Shown: positions 54,608 to 64,000 of the stretch, piece after piece | Position numbering within the stretch: position 1 is the stretch's first letter | Layout: each line of letters starts with the position of its first letter | From: Methylomonas sp. AM2-LC | Lineage (GTDB): Bacteria > Pseudomonadota > Gammaproteobacteria > Methylococcales > Methylomonadaceae | Assembly: GCF_039904985.1 (NCBI RefSeq) | Contig: NZ_CP157005.1 | Location: 434,001 to 498,000, forward strand | Direction of reading: 5' to 3' | DNA: 64,000 bases | Position numbers and translations under genes: made by a program | The notes under the pieces: model-generated | Databases searched by the model: none | Seen by the model: the letters and a program-made list of their open reading frames with translations, nothing else | Told to the model about the DNA's origin: nothing

Positions 54608-56962
54608 TTAAAACAGAGTTTCTTCGCTGTCCATTTCAGGATCTGATGTTTTAATTTCTGGCCTAGATGCAGAAAAAGTTGTAGGTACAGTTTCCTCACT
54701 GAAAAACTCCCAAATACCCGTTTTGCTGTTAGGTCTGCTTAAAAGCCCATCTTCTGGGTTAATAAAGGCTGAAACAATACCTGACGGTGGTATTAAGGGT
54801 TTTTCAGGCAGGCCACTTAACGCAGTTTTCATAAACGAAATCCAAATAGGTAATGCTGCTTTGCCACCTGTTTCGCCTTGACCCAAAGAGGCGGAGTTGT
54901 CGAAGCCAAGCCAAGCCGATGCCACAAAATCAGCAGAAAATCCATTGAACCAAGCATCTCGTTGTTCATTGGTAGTTCCAGTTTTGCCAGCCAAATCGTT
55001 ACGACCTAATTGTTTTGCTTGGGTTGCAGTGCCGCGTTGTACAACATCTCTTAATAAGCTATTCATTAAAAAATTGACCTTTTCAGTAATAACTCTGGGA
55101 GGTGTATTAGGTTGAGCTTTATCTGCAGGGCAATCGCTACAAATAATTTCGGGATTAGCCTGAAATAATAAATTACCGTTATGGTCTTCAATGCGCTCAA
55201 TTAAGTATGATTTGATTGCAAATCCGCCATTAGCAAATACTGCGAAGGCTTCAGCCATTTTTAATGGAGAGGCATAACCGCTGCCGAGTGCTAGTGACAT
55301 GGTGTTTGGTAATTGTTCCTTATCAAAGCCAAAGCGCATAGCGGTGGCAATTGTGTCTGTGATACCCACTTCCTGTAATAAACGAATGGATGCAAGATTA
55401 ATTGATTCTCGAAGAGCAACTCTCAAGGGTATGGGACCGAGAAAACGCCGACTATAATTTTCTGGCCGCCAGTCATTTTCTTGTGAGGGGTCTTCTATGA
55501 CGATGGGAGCATCATTGATAATGCTGGCCAACGTAAAGCCTTTTTCAAGTGCGGCGGTATACAAAAAAGGTTTAAAGCCAGAGCCTGGCTGGCGCTTTGA
55601 TTGGACTGCACGATTATATTTACTGTGCAGAAAATCAAATCCACCTGACAAAGCCAAAATGGCTCCGTTATGGGGGTTGAGTGCCACAAAAGCGGCTTCA
55701 GCAGCGGGAATTTGGGTTAAAGCCCAGCTATTATCGATAAGTTGTCGTACCCAGATAGAGTCATTGACTTCTAAAAATGAGTTTTTGTCATTGCGAGGGC
55801 TTTCAGGTTGAGCCCAAAGAGTATTTTTTCTAGGGATGGATAGCTTTGTACCATCAACCAGTTTTGCCGTTATTGTATTAAAGTTAAGTTCGGTGATCAT
55901 GGCTTGTTTGCAATCGCCAATACTGCCATTTGCCAGCGGAGAGGGATGGGCGCTGTTTTTACGTACAATGCCTCGGTAGCCATGTCGCTCATCATATTCA
56001 TGTAATCCTTGTTGTAGAGCATGATCAGCTGCAATTTGCAGATTACTGGGAATAGTCGTGTGTACTTTTAATCCGAGAGTATATGCGTCTTCTCCGTATT
56101 TATTGACTATTTCCTGTCTGACCATCTCTGCTATGTATGGTGCGTATAACTCAACATTAACCGTTTGAAGTGCCGCGTTATCGGGTTCTGCAACGGCCAG
56201 CTTGTAATCGGTTATATTTATATACTGCAATTCCAGCATTCGATGTAGTATGTAATTACGTCTCTCTAAAGCTCTTTTGGGGTCGGAAATAGGGTTAAAA
56301 ATTGAGGGCGCTTTGGGTAATCCGGCAATCATTGCGTATTGGGATAGATTTAAATTATTGATATCTTTCCCATAATAGGTTTTTGCTGCAGCTGCTACGC
56401 CGTAAGCTCTTTGACCCAAATAAATTTTATTAAGGTACAGTTCGAGAATTTGATTTTTTGAAAACCGCTGTTCAATTTTCATTGCCAGCATGATTTCTTT
56501 GAGTTTACGTAAATAAGTTTTTTCATTTGAGAGCAAGAAATTACGGGTAACTTGCATGGTGATGGTGCTACCTCCTTGCAATTTTTTTCCGGTAATAATC
56601 AATTGGGTGCTGGCTCTTAGTAATCCTTTAAAATCAACGCCATTGTGCTGATAGAATCGGTCATCTTCTGCGGCAAGAAACGCGTTAACTTGCTGTGCTG
56701 GAATTTTTTCAATAGGCAGGGGAATGCTATGTTTTTCACCAAATTGTGCAATAAGCAAATTGTCCTGACTGAAGATAAGCAGTGGAGTTTGATATTGAAC
56801 ATGTTGAAGTTGTTCTACATCAGGTAATTCCTTATCAAGTTCTAGCAGAAAAAAATAGCAAGCGATCAAAAACGTACTCAAAAGACTTAATGTGATAAAA
56901 ACCAACCATTTGCAAAGCCCTGCAAGTGTTGATTTTAGCGTTTGTTTTTTTCTATTGGACAC
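54608..56962 (-). CDS. mrcA: penicillin-binding protein 1A
   Basis: The 784-residue bifunctional PBP has an N-terminal membrane helix, a GT51 glycosyltransferase domain with catalytic Glu in AAEDDRFYQHNGVDF and GGSTITMQVTRNFLL, an OB-like insert, and a transpeptidase with SxxK in RQPGSGFKPF, SxN in SINLASIRLL and KTG in AGKTGTTNEQRDAW. The GTG at 56962 (MSNRKKQ...) is the likely start by homology; an in-frame TTG at 57037 adds 25 hydrophobic residues. Neither has a good binding site. It is divergent from pilM, a conserved arrangement. Confidence 0.93.
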   Translation of the reverse strand: MSNRKKQTLKSTLAGLCKWLVFITLSLLSTFLIACYFFLLELDKELPDVEQLQHVQYQTPLLIFSQDNLLIAQFGEKHSIPLPIEKIPAQQVNAFLAAEDDRFYQHNGVDFKGLLRASTQLIITGKKLQGGSTITMQVTRNFLLSNEKTYLRKLKEIMLAMKIEQRFSKNQILELYLNKIYLGQRAYGVAAAAKTYYGKDINNLNLSQYAMIAGLPKAPSIFNPISDPKRALERRNYILHRMLELQYINITDYKLAVAEPDNAALQTVNVELYAPYIAEMVRQEIVNKYGEDAYTLGLKVHTTIPSNLQIAADHALQQGLHEYDERHGYRGIVRKNSAHPSPLANGSIGDCKQAMITELNFNTITAKLVDGTKLSIPRKNTLWAQPESPRNDKNSFLEVNDSIWVRQLIDNSWALTQIPAAEAAFVALNPHNGAILALSGGFDFLHSKYNRAVQSKRQPGSGFKPFLYTAALEKGFTLASIINDAPIVIEDPSQENDWRPENYSRRFLGPIPLRVALRESINLASIRLLQEVGITDTIATAMRFGFDKEQLPNTMSLALGSGYASPLKMAEAFAVFANGGFAIKSYLIERIEDHNGNLLFQANPEIICSDCPADKAQPNTPPRVITEKVNFLMNSLLRDVVQRGTATQAKQLGRNDLAGKTGTTNEQRDAWFNGFSADFVASAWLGFDNSASLGQGETGGKAALPIWISFMKTALSGLPEKPLIPPSGIVSAFINPEDGLLSRPNSKTGIWEFFSEETVPTTFSASRPEIKTSDPEMDSEETLF

Positions 56963-57175
56963 TGTCAAGTTTTTAAAGAGAGATAAAAAAATAGCTATTG
57001 TCAAAATACCTGTTTTTGAAATTAAGAACAACTTCAAAATTTAAGTTAACAGAAATGGGTAATGAAAAACATAAATTTAAACTATGCATTATAATAATTG
57101 CATAAAGTCTGCATACATGAATAAAATGTATTGTTGATCAACTTGGCGTTTTCACGATTCTAAAGGTTTTTATTC

Positions 57176-58237
57176 ATGAACTGGTTTAACAGAAAGCAGT
57201 CAGCTGTGCTTGGTATTGATATTAGTACGGCATCTGTGAAATTATTGGAACTCAGTCAGGATGCTGGACGTTATAAAGTTGAAAGTTATGCTGTCGTTCC
57301 TTTGCCGCAGGATGCAGTTATTGATAAAAATATTGCAAATATCGAGTTAATTGGGAATGCAATTAAATCGGTCGTCAAACAATCAGGTACACGATCCAAG
57401 CAGGCCTGTGTCGCAGTAGCTGGGTCTTCGGTGATGACTAAAGTCATTGTAATGCCGGCTTCATTTTCAGATGCAGAAATGGAAGAGCAGATCATGGTTG
57501 AAGCTGATCAATACATCCCTTATTCATTGGATGAAGTAAATCTCGATTTTGAAATACAAGGCCCGACCAAAAATAATCCTGAAATGGTCGATGTGTTGCT
57601 TGCTGCCTGCCGACGAGAGAATATTGAAGATCGGGTTGCCGCTTTATCTTATGCTGGTTTAAAAGCCGCCATTGTCGATGTGGAAGCTTTTGCCATTGAA
57701 AATGCCGCAACCATTCTTTCCGATCAATTATCCGGCGCAATTGAAAACAAAACAGTCGCAATTGCTGATATTGGTGCAACAATGACAACGCTCAATATTT
57801 TGTATGAAGGCAGAACAGTCTATACACGTGAGCAAGGATTTGGAGGTAAACAACTTACCGAAGAAATTCAACGTCGTTATGGACTTTCTTATGAAGAGGC
57901 CGGATTAGCAAAAAAACACGGTGGTTTGCCTGACAACTATGATACCGATGTGCTTGAGCCTTTTAAAAATGCTATGTTGCAACAAATTGCTAGATCATTA
58001 CAGTTTTTTGTATCGTCAAGTGCTAATCGGGGTATAGATGCCATGGTTTTAGCGGGTGGTTGTTCCTCCATACCTGGTTTGGACAAGCTGGTTGAACGTG
58101 ATCTAGGTATTCCAGCCTATATCGCAAATCCTTTTATTAATATGTCATTATCCAATCGCGTGAAACCGCAAAGTTTAAGAAACGACTCGCCCTCTATGAT
58201 GATTGCCTGTGGATTAGCGCTTCGGAGTTTTGATTAA
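57176..58237 (+). CDS. pilM: type IV pilus assembly protein PilM
   Basis: PilM is an actin-like ATP-binding protein on the cytoplasmic side of the pilus alignment complex. The 353-residue protein has the nucleotide-binding VLGIDISTASVKLLEL, IADIGATMTTLNI and VLAGGCSSIPGL motifs. Its groove holds the N-terminal peptide of PilN. Five pil genes follow with overlaps or small gaps. It lies divergent from the PBP1A gene across a 213-base gap. Confidence 0.96.
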   Translation: MNWFNRKQSAVLGIDISTASVKLLELSQDAGRYKVESYAVVPLPQDAVIDKNIANIELIGNAIKSVVKQSGTRSKQACVAVAGSSVMTKVIVMPASFSDAEMEEQIMVEADQYIPYSLDEVNLDFEIQGPTKNNPEMVDVLLAACRRENIEDRVAALSYAGLKAAIVDVEAFAIENAATILSDQLSGAIENKTVAIADIGATMTTLNILYEGRTVYTREQGFGGKQLTEEIQRRYGLSYEEAGLAKKHGGLPDNYDTDVLEPFKNAMLQQIARSLQFFVSSSANRGIDAMVLAGGCSSIPGLDKLVERDLGIPAYIANPFINMSLSNRVKPQSLRNDSPSMMIACGLALRSFD

Positions 58238-58812
58238 TGGTGAAAATAAATTTACTACCTTGGCGAGACGAGCTGCGAAAACAAAAGCAGCATGAGTTTT
58301 TTCAAGGTATTGGCGCAGGTGTTTTGATGACCTTGCTGGTTTTAGTAATGGTTTATATGTATGTTGAAAGTTTAAAAGACTATCAAGTACGCAGAAATAC
58401 CTTGTTAAGCAACGAAATTGTGGTTCTTGATAAAAAAATACAAGAAATCAAAGATATTGAGGATAAAAAGCATAAATTGCTAACAAAAATAGATTTGATT
58501 CAACAACTTCAGGAAAGTAGGCCTGAAATTGTCCACTTGTTTGACGAATTGTCAAAAATTACTCCCGAAGGTATTTATCTCAACAAGTTTACCCAAACTA
58601 GTGGTAGCTTGAATTTTGATGGGAAAGCTGAATCCAATGCCCGAGTATCGGCATTTATGCGAGCAATCGATAACTCGCCTTGGCTGAATACTTCTTCTTT
58701 AAATGTAATCAAAGGTCAAGGTCATAGTAATGGAGAGTTATACGATTTTACCTTAACAGCCAAGCAAGGTAAAAAATCAGCTGACAAGACTCAGGCAGGT
58801 GGGGCTAAATGA
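58237..58812 (+). CDS. pilN: type IV pilus assembly protein PilN
   Basis: The 191-residue inner membrane protein starts with the PilM-binding motif KINLLPWRDELRKQK, has one membrane helix at about residues 24-44, a coiled coil to about 95, and a periplasmic ferredoxin-like domain. It pairs with PilO. Its start overlaps the pilM stop by one base and its stop overlaps the pilO start. Confidence 0.95.
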   Translation: MVKINLLPWRDELRKQKQHEFFQGIGAGVLMTLLVLVMVYMYVESLKDYQVRRNTLLSNEIVVLDKKIQEIKDIEDKKHKLLTKIDLIQQLQESRPEIVHLFDELSKITPEGIYLNKFTQTSGSLNFDGKAESNARVSAFMRAIDNSPWLNTSSLNVIKGQGHSNGELYDFTLTAKQGKKSADKTQAGGAK

Positions 58813-59441
58813 ACTTTTCTGAAATAAATTGGGATATAAATGCTGCGGGTAGCTGGCCTACCCCTGTAAAAGTGGTAGTAATATTGATTGTATCTATTTT
58901 TGTTGCCATTGGAAGTTTTTATTTTGTTACATTGCCACAGCTTAATGAATTAGAAGTCCTGGAAAAGAATGAATCCAGTTTAAAAGTTGATTTTGAGGCC
59001 AAACAGAAAAAAGCAATTAATTTGGGAGATTATCGTAGTCAGCTTGATCAAATCGAAGACTCATTGTCCGAAATGCTTAAACAGATGCCAACAAAAGCTG
59101 AAGTGGCCAGTCTATTAGTGGATATTTCGCAAACTGGATTGGCGAGTGGTTTGGAGTTTAAACTTTTTCAGCCAAGTTCAGAAATTCGCAGAGAGTTTTA
59201 TTCCGAATTACCAATTAATATTCAAGTGGTAGGGAAATACGAGGAATTAGGACTATTTGTTAGCGGTTTGGCATCTTTGCCCAGAATTGTGACAGTTCAT
59301 GATGTTAATTTGACGCCTATAAATGTGTCGTCCTCAAATAAGGATAACAAAAATGCTATAAGCATGACGGCGGTTATCAAAACCTACAACGAAGGTATAG
59401 TTGACGATGCTTCTGGCAGTAAAAAAAGGAGAGCGCCGTGA
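58809..59441 (+). CDS. pilO: type IV pilus assembly protein PilO
   Basis: The 210-residue protein has one membrane helix (about residues 22-42), a coiled coil to about residue 95 (EKNESSLKVDFEAKQKKA and on) and a periplasmic core with LPINIQVVGKYEELGLFVSGLA. With PilN and PilP it links the inner membrane platform to the secretin. Overlaps by four bases with genes on both sides indicate tight coupling. Confidence 0.95.
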   Translation: MNFSEINWDINAAGSWPTPVKVVVILIVSIFVAIGSFYFVTLPQLNELEVLEKNESSLKVDFEAKQKKAINLGDYRSQLDQIEDSLSEMLKQMPTKAEVASLLVDISQTGLASGLEFKLFQPSSEIRREFYSELPINIQVVGKYEELGLFVSGLASLPRIVTVHDVNLTPINVSSSNKDNKNAISMTAVIKTYNEGIVDDASGSKKRRAP

Positions 59442-59983
59442 AAGGACACTGTATATCTATAGATTTAACAAAATTTTTTCTGGTTTTATTTTTCCTATCT
59501 TTGATGGCTTGCAGTAATGATGATGTTACTGATCTTAATAATTACATTGAGGAAGTTAAAGCCAGACCCAAAGGTGGGATAGAGCCCTTACCAGAAATCA
59601 AAGTAGTTGAGCCTTTCGTTTTTAAGCCAGAAGGTTTGCGCGACCCTTTTCAACCTTTAGATAAAGTTAATGATACAAGTAATTTGGATGTTGCTGGCGC
59701 AAATGGCATTAAGCCAGACACTGAGCGCAGAAAAGAAGAATTGGAAGCCTACTCACTGGATACATTAAGAATGGCAGGTACTTTGAGTAATAACAAGGGC
59801 TTGTGGGCATTAATAAAGGCAAAAGATGGCACTATTCATAGAGTTCAGGTGGGGAATCATATGGGACAAAATTACGGCAAAATAATCCGCATTTTGCCAG
59901 ATAAAATAGAATTAATGGAAATCGTACCTGATAAGCCAGGCACATGGCGAGAACAACAGACATCACTGGCACTGGCTGATTAA
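59438..59983 (+). CDS. pilP: type IV pilus assembly lipoprotein PilP
   Basis: The 181-residue lipoprotein has signal and lipobox LMAC near residue 24, a disordered proline-rich linker with the conserved GLRDPFQPL, and a beta-sandwich domain with LRMAGTL...GLWALIKAKDGTIHRVQVGNHMGQNYGKI. It contacts PilNO and the PilQ secretin. The start codon is GTG, overlapping the pilO stop (GTGA), with AAAGGAGAG upstream. Confidence 0.94.
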   Translation: MKGHCISIDLTKFFLVLFFLSLMACSNDDVTDLNNYIEEVKARPKGGIEPLPEIKVVEPFVFKPEGLRDPFQPLDKVNDTSNLDVAGANGIKPDTERRKEELEAYSLDTLRMAGTLSNNKGLWALIKAKDGTIHRVQVGNHMGQNYGKIIRILPDKIELMEIVPDKPGTWREQQTSLALAD

Positions 59984-59999
59984 CATTAAGGGTACAACA

Positions 60000-62314
60000 A
60001 TGAGTATTATGAAAAATAACAATTATCCAGCTGTATATGGGCTGAGTACACGTTTCTGGTTGTCTGTATTTGTGATTCTTAGTTTACAATTTTCTAAAGT
60101 CTATGCGGATGAAGTAGCTATTAACAATTTAGAGTTTTCGACTCTAACTGGCAATCAATTGCAAATACAGTTGGATTTGGATGGTCAGGTAACGGAGCCA
60201 AAAATTTTTCAGACTGATAATCCTTCCAGAATAGCGATAGATTTTGCAGGAGTGAAAAGTAATTTGGCAAAAAAAAGCTTTCCGATTAACCAAGGAGCAG
60301 CTGGAACAGTTTTCGTGGTTGAAGCAGTTGGGCGTACCCGTGTTATTGTCAATCTGCTTGAAAAAGTACCCTATGAAACTAAAATCGCCGACAATAAATT
60401 TTATTTGTTACTTAAACCTGCAAATGGCCTTGTAGCCGCCAGTAAAGTAACGACTGATAATCGGGTTGCTGATACATCGGCTATGGGAAGCAAATCTCTT
60501 CCAAGTCCGGTAAAAGACTTGGCAATTAGTAAGCTTCTCCCTGAGCAGGGAATAAAAAATGTTGATTTTAGACGCGGCTCAAATGGCGAGGGGCGCTTGT
60601 TAATAACATTATCTGCCGCCAATACCGTGATTGATGCCAAGCAAAAGGCTGGCAAAGTTAACTTAAATTTTTTGAACACCCGACTACCAGAATCGTTAAC
60701 TAAAACGTATGATGTGTCAGACTTCGCTACGCCGGTACAAAAATTTGAAGCTCGTCCACAAGGTGAAAATGTCGATATCACCATAACGCCCAATAATGAC
60801 AGTTATGAATACTCGACTTATCAATCTGATAACATTTTAACCGTCGAATTTAGACCTTTAACACCAGCAGAAAAAGAAGAGCTTAAAAAGGAGAAGTTTC
60901 CTTATTCTGGAGAAAAATTATCGTTAAATTTTCAGGATATTGAAATCCGGTCTGTATTACAAATATTGGCCGACTTTACTGAATTGAATATTATTGCAGC
61001 CGATTCGGTGCTTGGAAATGTTACCCTGCGTTTGAATGATGTGCCTTGGGATCAAGCTTTAGAGCTGATATTAAAATCGAAAGGCTTGGGAAAAAGGCAA
61101 AATGGAAATGTAGTCATGGTTGCTCCGTTAGCTGAAATCATGAAAATTGAGCAGGATGCATTAGACTCACAGCAGATTTATGAGCAACTTGAGCCGCTGA
61201 AAACCGAATATGTACAGATTAACTATGCTAAAGCCTCTGAAATTTGTAATGTATTAATGGGGGTCGGTAATAATAATCTTGGTGGTCAATCTGGCGGTAG
61301 CGGTATTAATCAGGCAGGAGCAACATCATCTGGTAGTGGTTCAAGTACTACCTCGAGCTCAGCGGGATGCGGCGGTGGCTCGGGAATTAATAGTCAGCAA
61401 CAGCAGCAGCAAGGTGGCGGTGGTCACGGTGGAAATAATATTGGTTCCTTAAGATTGCTGTCTTCTAGAGGCGTCGCTATTATCGATGCCAGAACGAATA
61501 CCATTATCATTAAAGATACCTCTAAGGCTTTGGATGAAGTGCGTAAAATGATAAAAATGTTAGATGTACCCGTTAGGCAGGTTATGATCGAAACGCGTAT
61601 TGTAATTGCCAATACTAATTTTGCACGACAGCTCGGTGCTAATTTTGGTGTACAGACTCAGGCTACAAATGCGGGTCAGAAATCCGGTGCCTATCCAGGT
61701 CTAAAAGAGCTGGGTTATGCCATGAATGGTGCGTTAGCGGCTGCAACTGGAGGAACATCGACAGTGGGTATGACATTGGCGGCAGGTGCCAATCATTTAC
61801 TGGATTTGGAAATAGAGGCAATGCAAACGGATGACAAAGGTGAGCAAATAGCCAACCCTCGCGTGATGACTACCGACAGGGTTAAAGCAACAATTTTACA
61901 AGGTGTGCAAATTCCTTATACAATTCAAACAGGTACACAAATTAATACCAATTTTGTCGACGCTGTTTTGGAATTAAATGTAACTCCGCAAATTACTCCG
62001 GGTGGCAGTGTGATTATGGATCTGGTTATCAATGATGATTCGCAAGGACAGGTTGTAACTACTGGGGTAATCAAAGCGTAGCTATTAACAAAAAAGCATT
62101 GACAGCCAAGGTGCAAGTTGAAGATGGTGAGACAGTGGTGCTAGGTGGTGTATACGAATCTACCTACGATAATGCAACTAACTCAATCCCGTGGTTCTCA
62201 GAATTACCCGGAGTGGGTTGGATGTTTAGATCTAACCAGAAAAAGGACGATAAACAAGAGTTATTGATTTTTGTAACGCCAAAAATAGTAAAGAGTTCAT
62301 TGAAAGCCAAATAA
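60000..62314 (+). pseudogene. pilQ: type IV pilus secretin PilQ, interrupted by a one-base deletion
   Basis: PilQ is the outer membrane secretin through which pili pass. Domains in order: signal peptide (to about 37), AMIN domains (about 40-140 and 180-285), STN/N0 (about 305-380), an N1 domain split by a Gly/Ser/Gln-rich insert (423-480), and the secretin domain from about 525. The first frame stops after residue 693 (TAG at 62079-62081). The rest, KVQVEDGETVVLGGVY to the end (71 residues), is in another frame. One extra G in the G4 run at 62064-62067 would restore TTGGNQSVAINKKALTAKV. It may be a real mutation or a homopolymer sequencing error. Confidence 0.88.
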
Positions 62315-62365
62315 ATACTCTTATTTCAAAATCGGTAAATTTATACTGACTAGTCTCATTGGTCT

Positions 62366-62406
62366 ATCCGAGTAAAAGTCATTTTTTGTCTTTACTCGGA
62401 TTTTCC
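62366..62406 (+). terminator. Rho-independent terminator of the pilMNOPQ operon
   Basis: ATCCGAGTAAA (62366-62376) pairs perfectly with TTTACTCGGAT (62391-62401), a 11-bp stem followed by TTTTCCTT. It lies 52 bases after the end of pilQ and ends the operon before mtgA. Confidence 0.8.
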
Positions 62407-62609
62407 TTGTCAACTGAAGATATAAATCAGTAATTCTTCAGCAATTTTAAATCCGCCTGTCAATGTAAGCACTTTTCCATGCTAGTTGCAGGCATGAGCT
62501 TAAGAAATAGAAAAAATTAATACTTTCTAATTTTTTGGTAATGGCAGTTGATAGACTATTGAATATAGCTCGCAATTTTTCACAACTTTTTTGGGCTTGA
62601 TTTTTAAAC

Positions 62610-63353
62610 GTGAAGCATTTTCGTCATCCAGCTCGTTACTATCGGCATTTAAAGCCTCATAATGCATCAACACTGCGCAAAATAACTAAAGGCTTTGGCA
62701 TGTTGCTGGTCGTGTTTTTTTTGGGCTCTGTGTTGACCGTAGGTGTCTTGCGTTATTTGCCTGTGTCCAGTTCGGCATTTATGCTGCATCAACACTGGGT
62801 AGACATGATGGATGGTAAAGGCTATAAACCCATCGATCAACAATGGGTGAATTATCTAGAAATTTCAACACATGCGTTTACTGCAGTGATTGCATCTGAA
62901 GATCAACTCTTTTATCAACATAACGGTTTTGATTTTAATGCGATACAAACAGCCTTAAATCGCTACATTGAGAGTGGCAGATTGCGAGGTGCTAGTACTA
63001 TTAGTCAGCAAGTTGCAAAAAATCTGTTTTTAACGCCGGATAAAACATTTTTTCGCAAAGGATTGGAGGTTTGGTTTACTGTTCTGATAGAAAGTATGTG
63101 GAGTAAAACACGCATTTTGGAGGTCTATCTGAATATCGCAGAATTTGGAGATCATATATTTGGTATAGAGGCCGCTAGTCGTCGTTATTTTGGCGTCCCT
63201 GCCAAACAATTAACAGTTGATCAATCGGCAATGCTCGCAGCCACGTTGCCTAATCCTTTATTATTAAAGGCTAATCAACCAAGTGCATATCTTTTCAAAC
63301 GGCAAAGTTGGATATTAAATCAAATGCGGCATATTGAGCTCAATGTTTCATAA
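62610..63353 (+). CDS. mtgA: monofunctional biosynthetic peptidoglycan transglycosylase
   Basis: The 247-residue GT51 enzyme has one N-terminal membrane helix (about residues 30-50), the catalytic Glu in VIASEDQLFYQHNGFD, RGASTISQQVAKNLFL and ILEVYLNIAEFGDHIFG, and no transpeptidase domain. It polymerises lipid II into glycan strands in the periplasm. It starts about 200 bases after the pil terminator. The upstream gap shows no clear promoter. In other gammaproteobacteria aroK and aroB often follow pilQ; they are absent here. Confidence 0.94.
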   Translation: MKHFRHPARYYRHLKPHNASTLRKITKGFGMLLVVFFLGSVLTVGVLRYLPVSSSAFMLHQHWVDMMDGKGYKPIDQQWVNYLEISTHAFTAVIASEDQLFYQHNGFDFNAIQTALNRYIESGRLRGASTISQQVAKNLFLTPDKTFFRKGLEVWFTVLIESMWSKTRILEVYLNIAEFGDHIFGIEAASRRYFGVPAKQLTVDQSAMLAATLPNPLLLKANQPSAYLFKRQSWILNQMRHIELNVS

Positions 63354-63357
63354 TGTT

Positions 63358-64000
63358 TTAAGAAAAATTTCTGCCGTAGAATATTTCCGCCATTTCTTCA
63401 TGTAACTGGGATTGAATTTCATCCTTTTCATCTTCACTGAAATTACTTTCCTTTTCAAATAAATAATTTTCTAATTCTGTTTCTTTTAGTCGCATTTTGG
63501 TGTGAAAAATATTTTCCTGATAGACATTGACATCAATCATCTGATAAAGCTCTTTTGTACTTTCTGCAATGTAGTTCTGGATAGAATTGATTTTGTGATC
63601 AATATAAATTTTTTGACCTGAAACATCACGTGTAAATCCACGCACTCGATAATCCATAATAACGATATCTGATTCAAAACTGTGAATTAAGTAATTCAAA
63701 GCTTTGAGTGGCGAAATTTGACCACAGGTGGAAACATCAATGTCGGCACGAAAAGTACAAATATCGGTGTCTGGATGACTTTCTGGATAAGTGTGTACAG
63801 TAATATGACTTTTATCCAGATGCGCCAGTATCGTATCGGGTAAAGGGCCTGGCGATTCGGAATTCATTCCTGCTGGTATCACCGCGCCCTCAGAAATTAA
63901 CATAGTAACGCTAGCACCTTGGGGGTCGTAATCTTGATGAGCAATATTTAAAATTTGAGCACCAATGATGTTGGCAACATCTTTCAGGATCTGGGTTAAT
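63358..64000 (-). CDS. speD: S-adenosylmethionine decarboxylase proenzyme, 5' end beyond the window
   Basis: SpeD decarboxylates SAM to supply aminopropyl groups for spermidine. The readable part (about 214 codons) matches the long enterobacterial type, from [20 protein letters not shown] at the window edge through [15 protein letters not shown], in which the serine becomes the pyruvoyl group after self-cleavage, to [20 protein letters not shown] and [13 protein letters not shown]. The frame is open through the last base, so the N-terminal 50 or so residues lie outside. An internal ATG at 63903 is not the start. It is convergent with mtgA, four bases apart. Confidence 0.95.
   Translation of the reverse strand, partial: LTQILKDVANIIGAQILNIAHQDYDPQGASVTMLISEGAVIPAGMNSESPGPLPDTILAHLDKSHITVHTYPESHPDTDICTFRADIDVSTCGQISPLKALNYLIHSFESDIVIMDYRVRGFTRDVSGQKIYIDHKINSIQNYIAESTKELYQMIDVNVYQENIFHTKMRLKETELENYLFEKESNFSEDEKDEIQSQLHEEMAEIFYGRNFS

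Noticed and set aside
62099..62314. Separate 71-residue gene after pilQ
   Set aside because: Its sequence is the C-terminal end of the secretin domain and continues pilQ after one added base, so it is part of the broken pilQ and not a gene of its own.

Overview
The window is about 64 kb of gene-dense chromosome from a Gram-negative bacterium, most likely a gammaproteobacterium. The evidence is the DUF2333 and YcgL genes, the mutY-yggX pair, apaG-apaH, Mpl, long-form SpeD, and pilMNOPQ divergent from a PBP1A gene. The DNA looks AT-rich by eye. A recurring intergenic hairpin beginning GTAGGATGTG, a NafY-type gene behind a sigma54/NifA control region, and BluB plus cobalamin genes together suggest a nitrogen-fixing methanotroph of the Methylococcales. 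That placement is inference, since no methane oxidation gene is present here.

Layout. 1-5.5 kb: a DUF2333/DUF4389 pair, YcgL, a CPBP protease with a membrane partner, guaB and a methyltransferase. 5.7-13.8 kb: guaA, mutY-yggX, two tandem diguanylate cyclases, dsbA, cytochrome c4 and engB. 13.8-18.5 kb: a mobile-element scar. A recombinase-in-trio (RIT) element with perfect 30-bp terminal inverted repeats splits an IS66 transposase fragment, which itself truncates a decayed transglutaminase-like gene. 18.8-27.8 kb: polA, gmk, a lipoprotein, hemL, rmuC and a phosphohexomutase. 28.2-30.1 kb: a probable NifA/sigma54-controlled operon (unknown protein, rhodanese, NafY-like FeMo-co carrier). 30.2-33.5 kb: a secreted phosphoesterase, a gutted HNH endonuclease, an orphan ribbon-helix-helix protein and a VapBC-like toxin-antitoxin pair. 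33.5-41.7 kb: mpl with an ankyrin protein, apaGH, an oxidoreductase and the lower-ligand end of cobalamin synthesis (bluB, cobU, cobC, cobS, cobT). 42-50.7 kb: membrane proteins, a methyltransferase, a Tim44-like protein and a complete heavy-metal RND efflux operon ending in DUF3240. 51-64 kb: comEC, truncated haemoglobin, rpmE, PBP1A, pilMNOPQ, mtgA and the 3' part of speD.

The points most worth following up are the RIT element and its nested target, the sigma54/NifA operon with its unassigned first gene, and a one-base deletion that breaks pilQ inside the secretin domain. I saw no tRNA, rRNA, CRISPR array or recognisable riboswitch.
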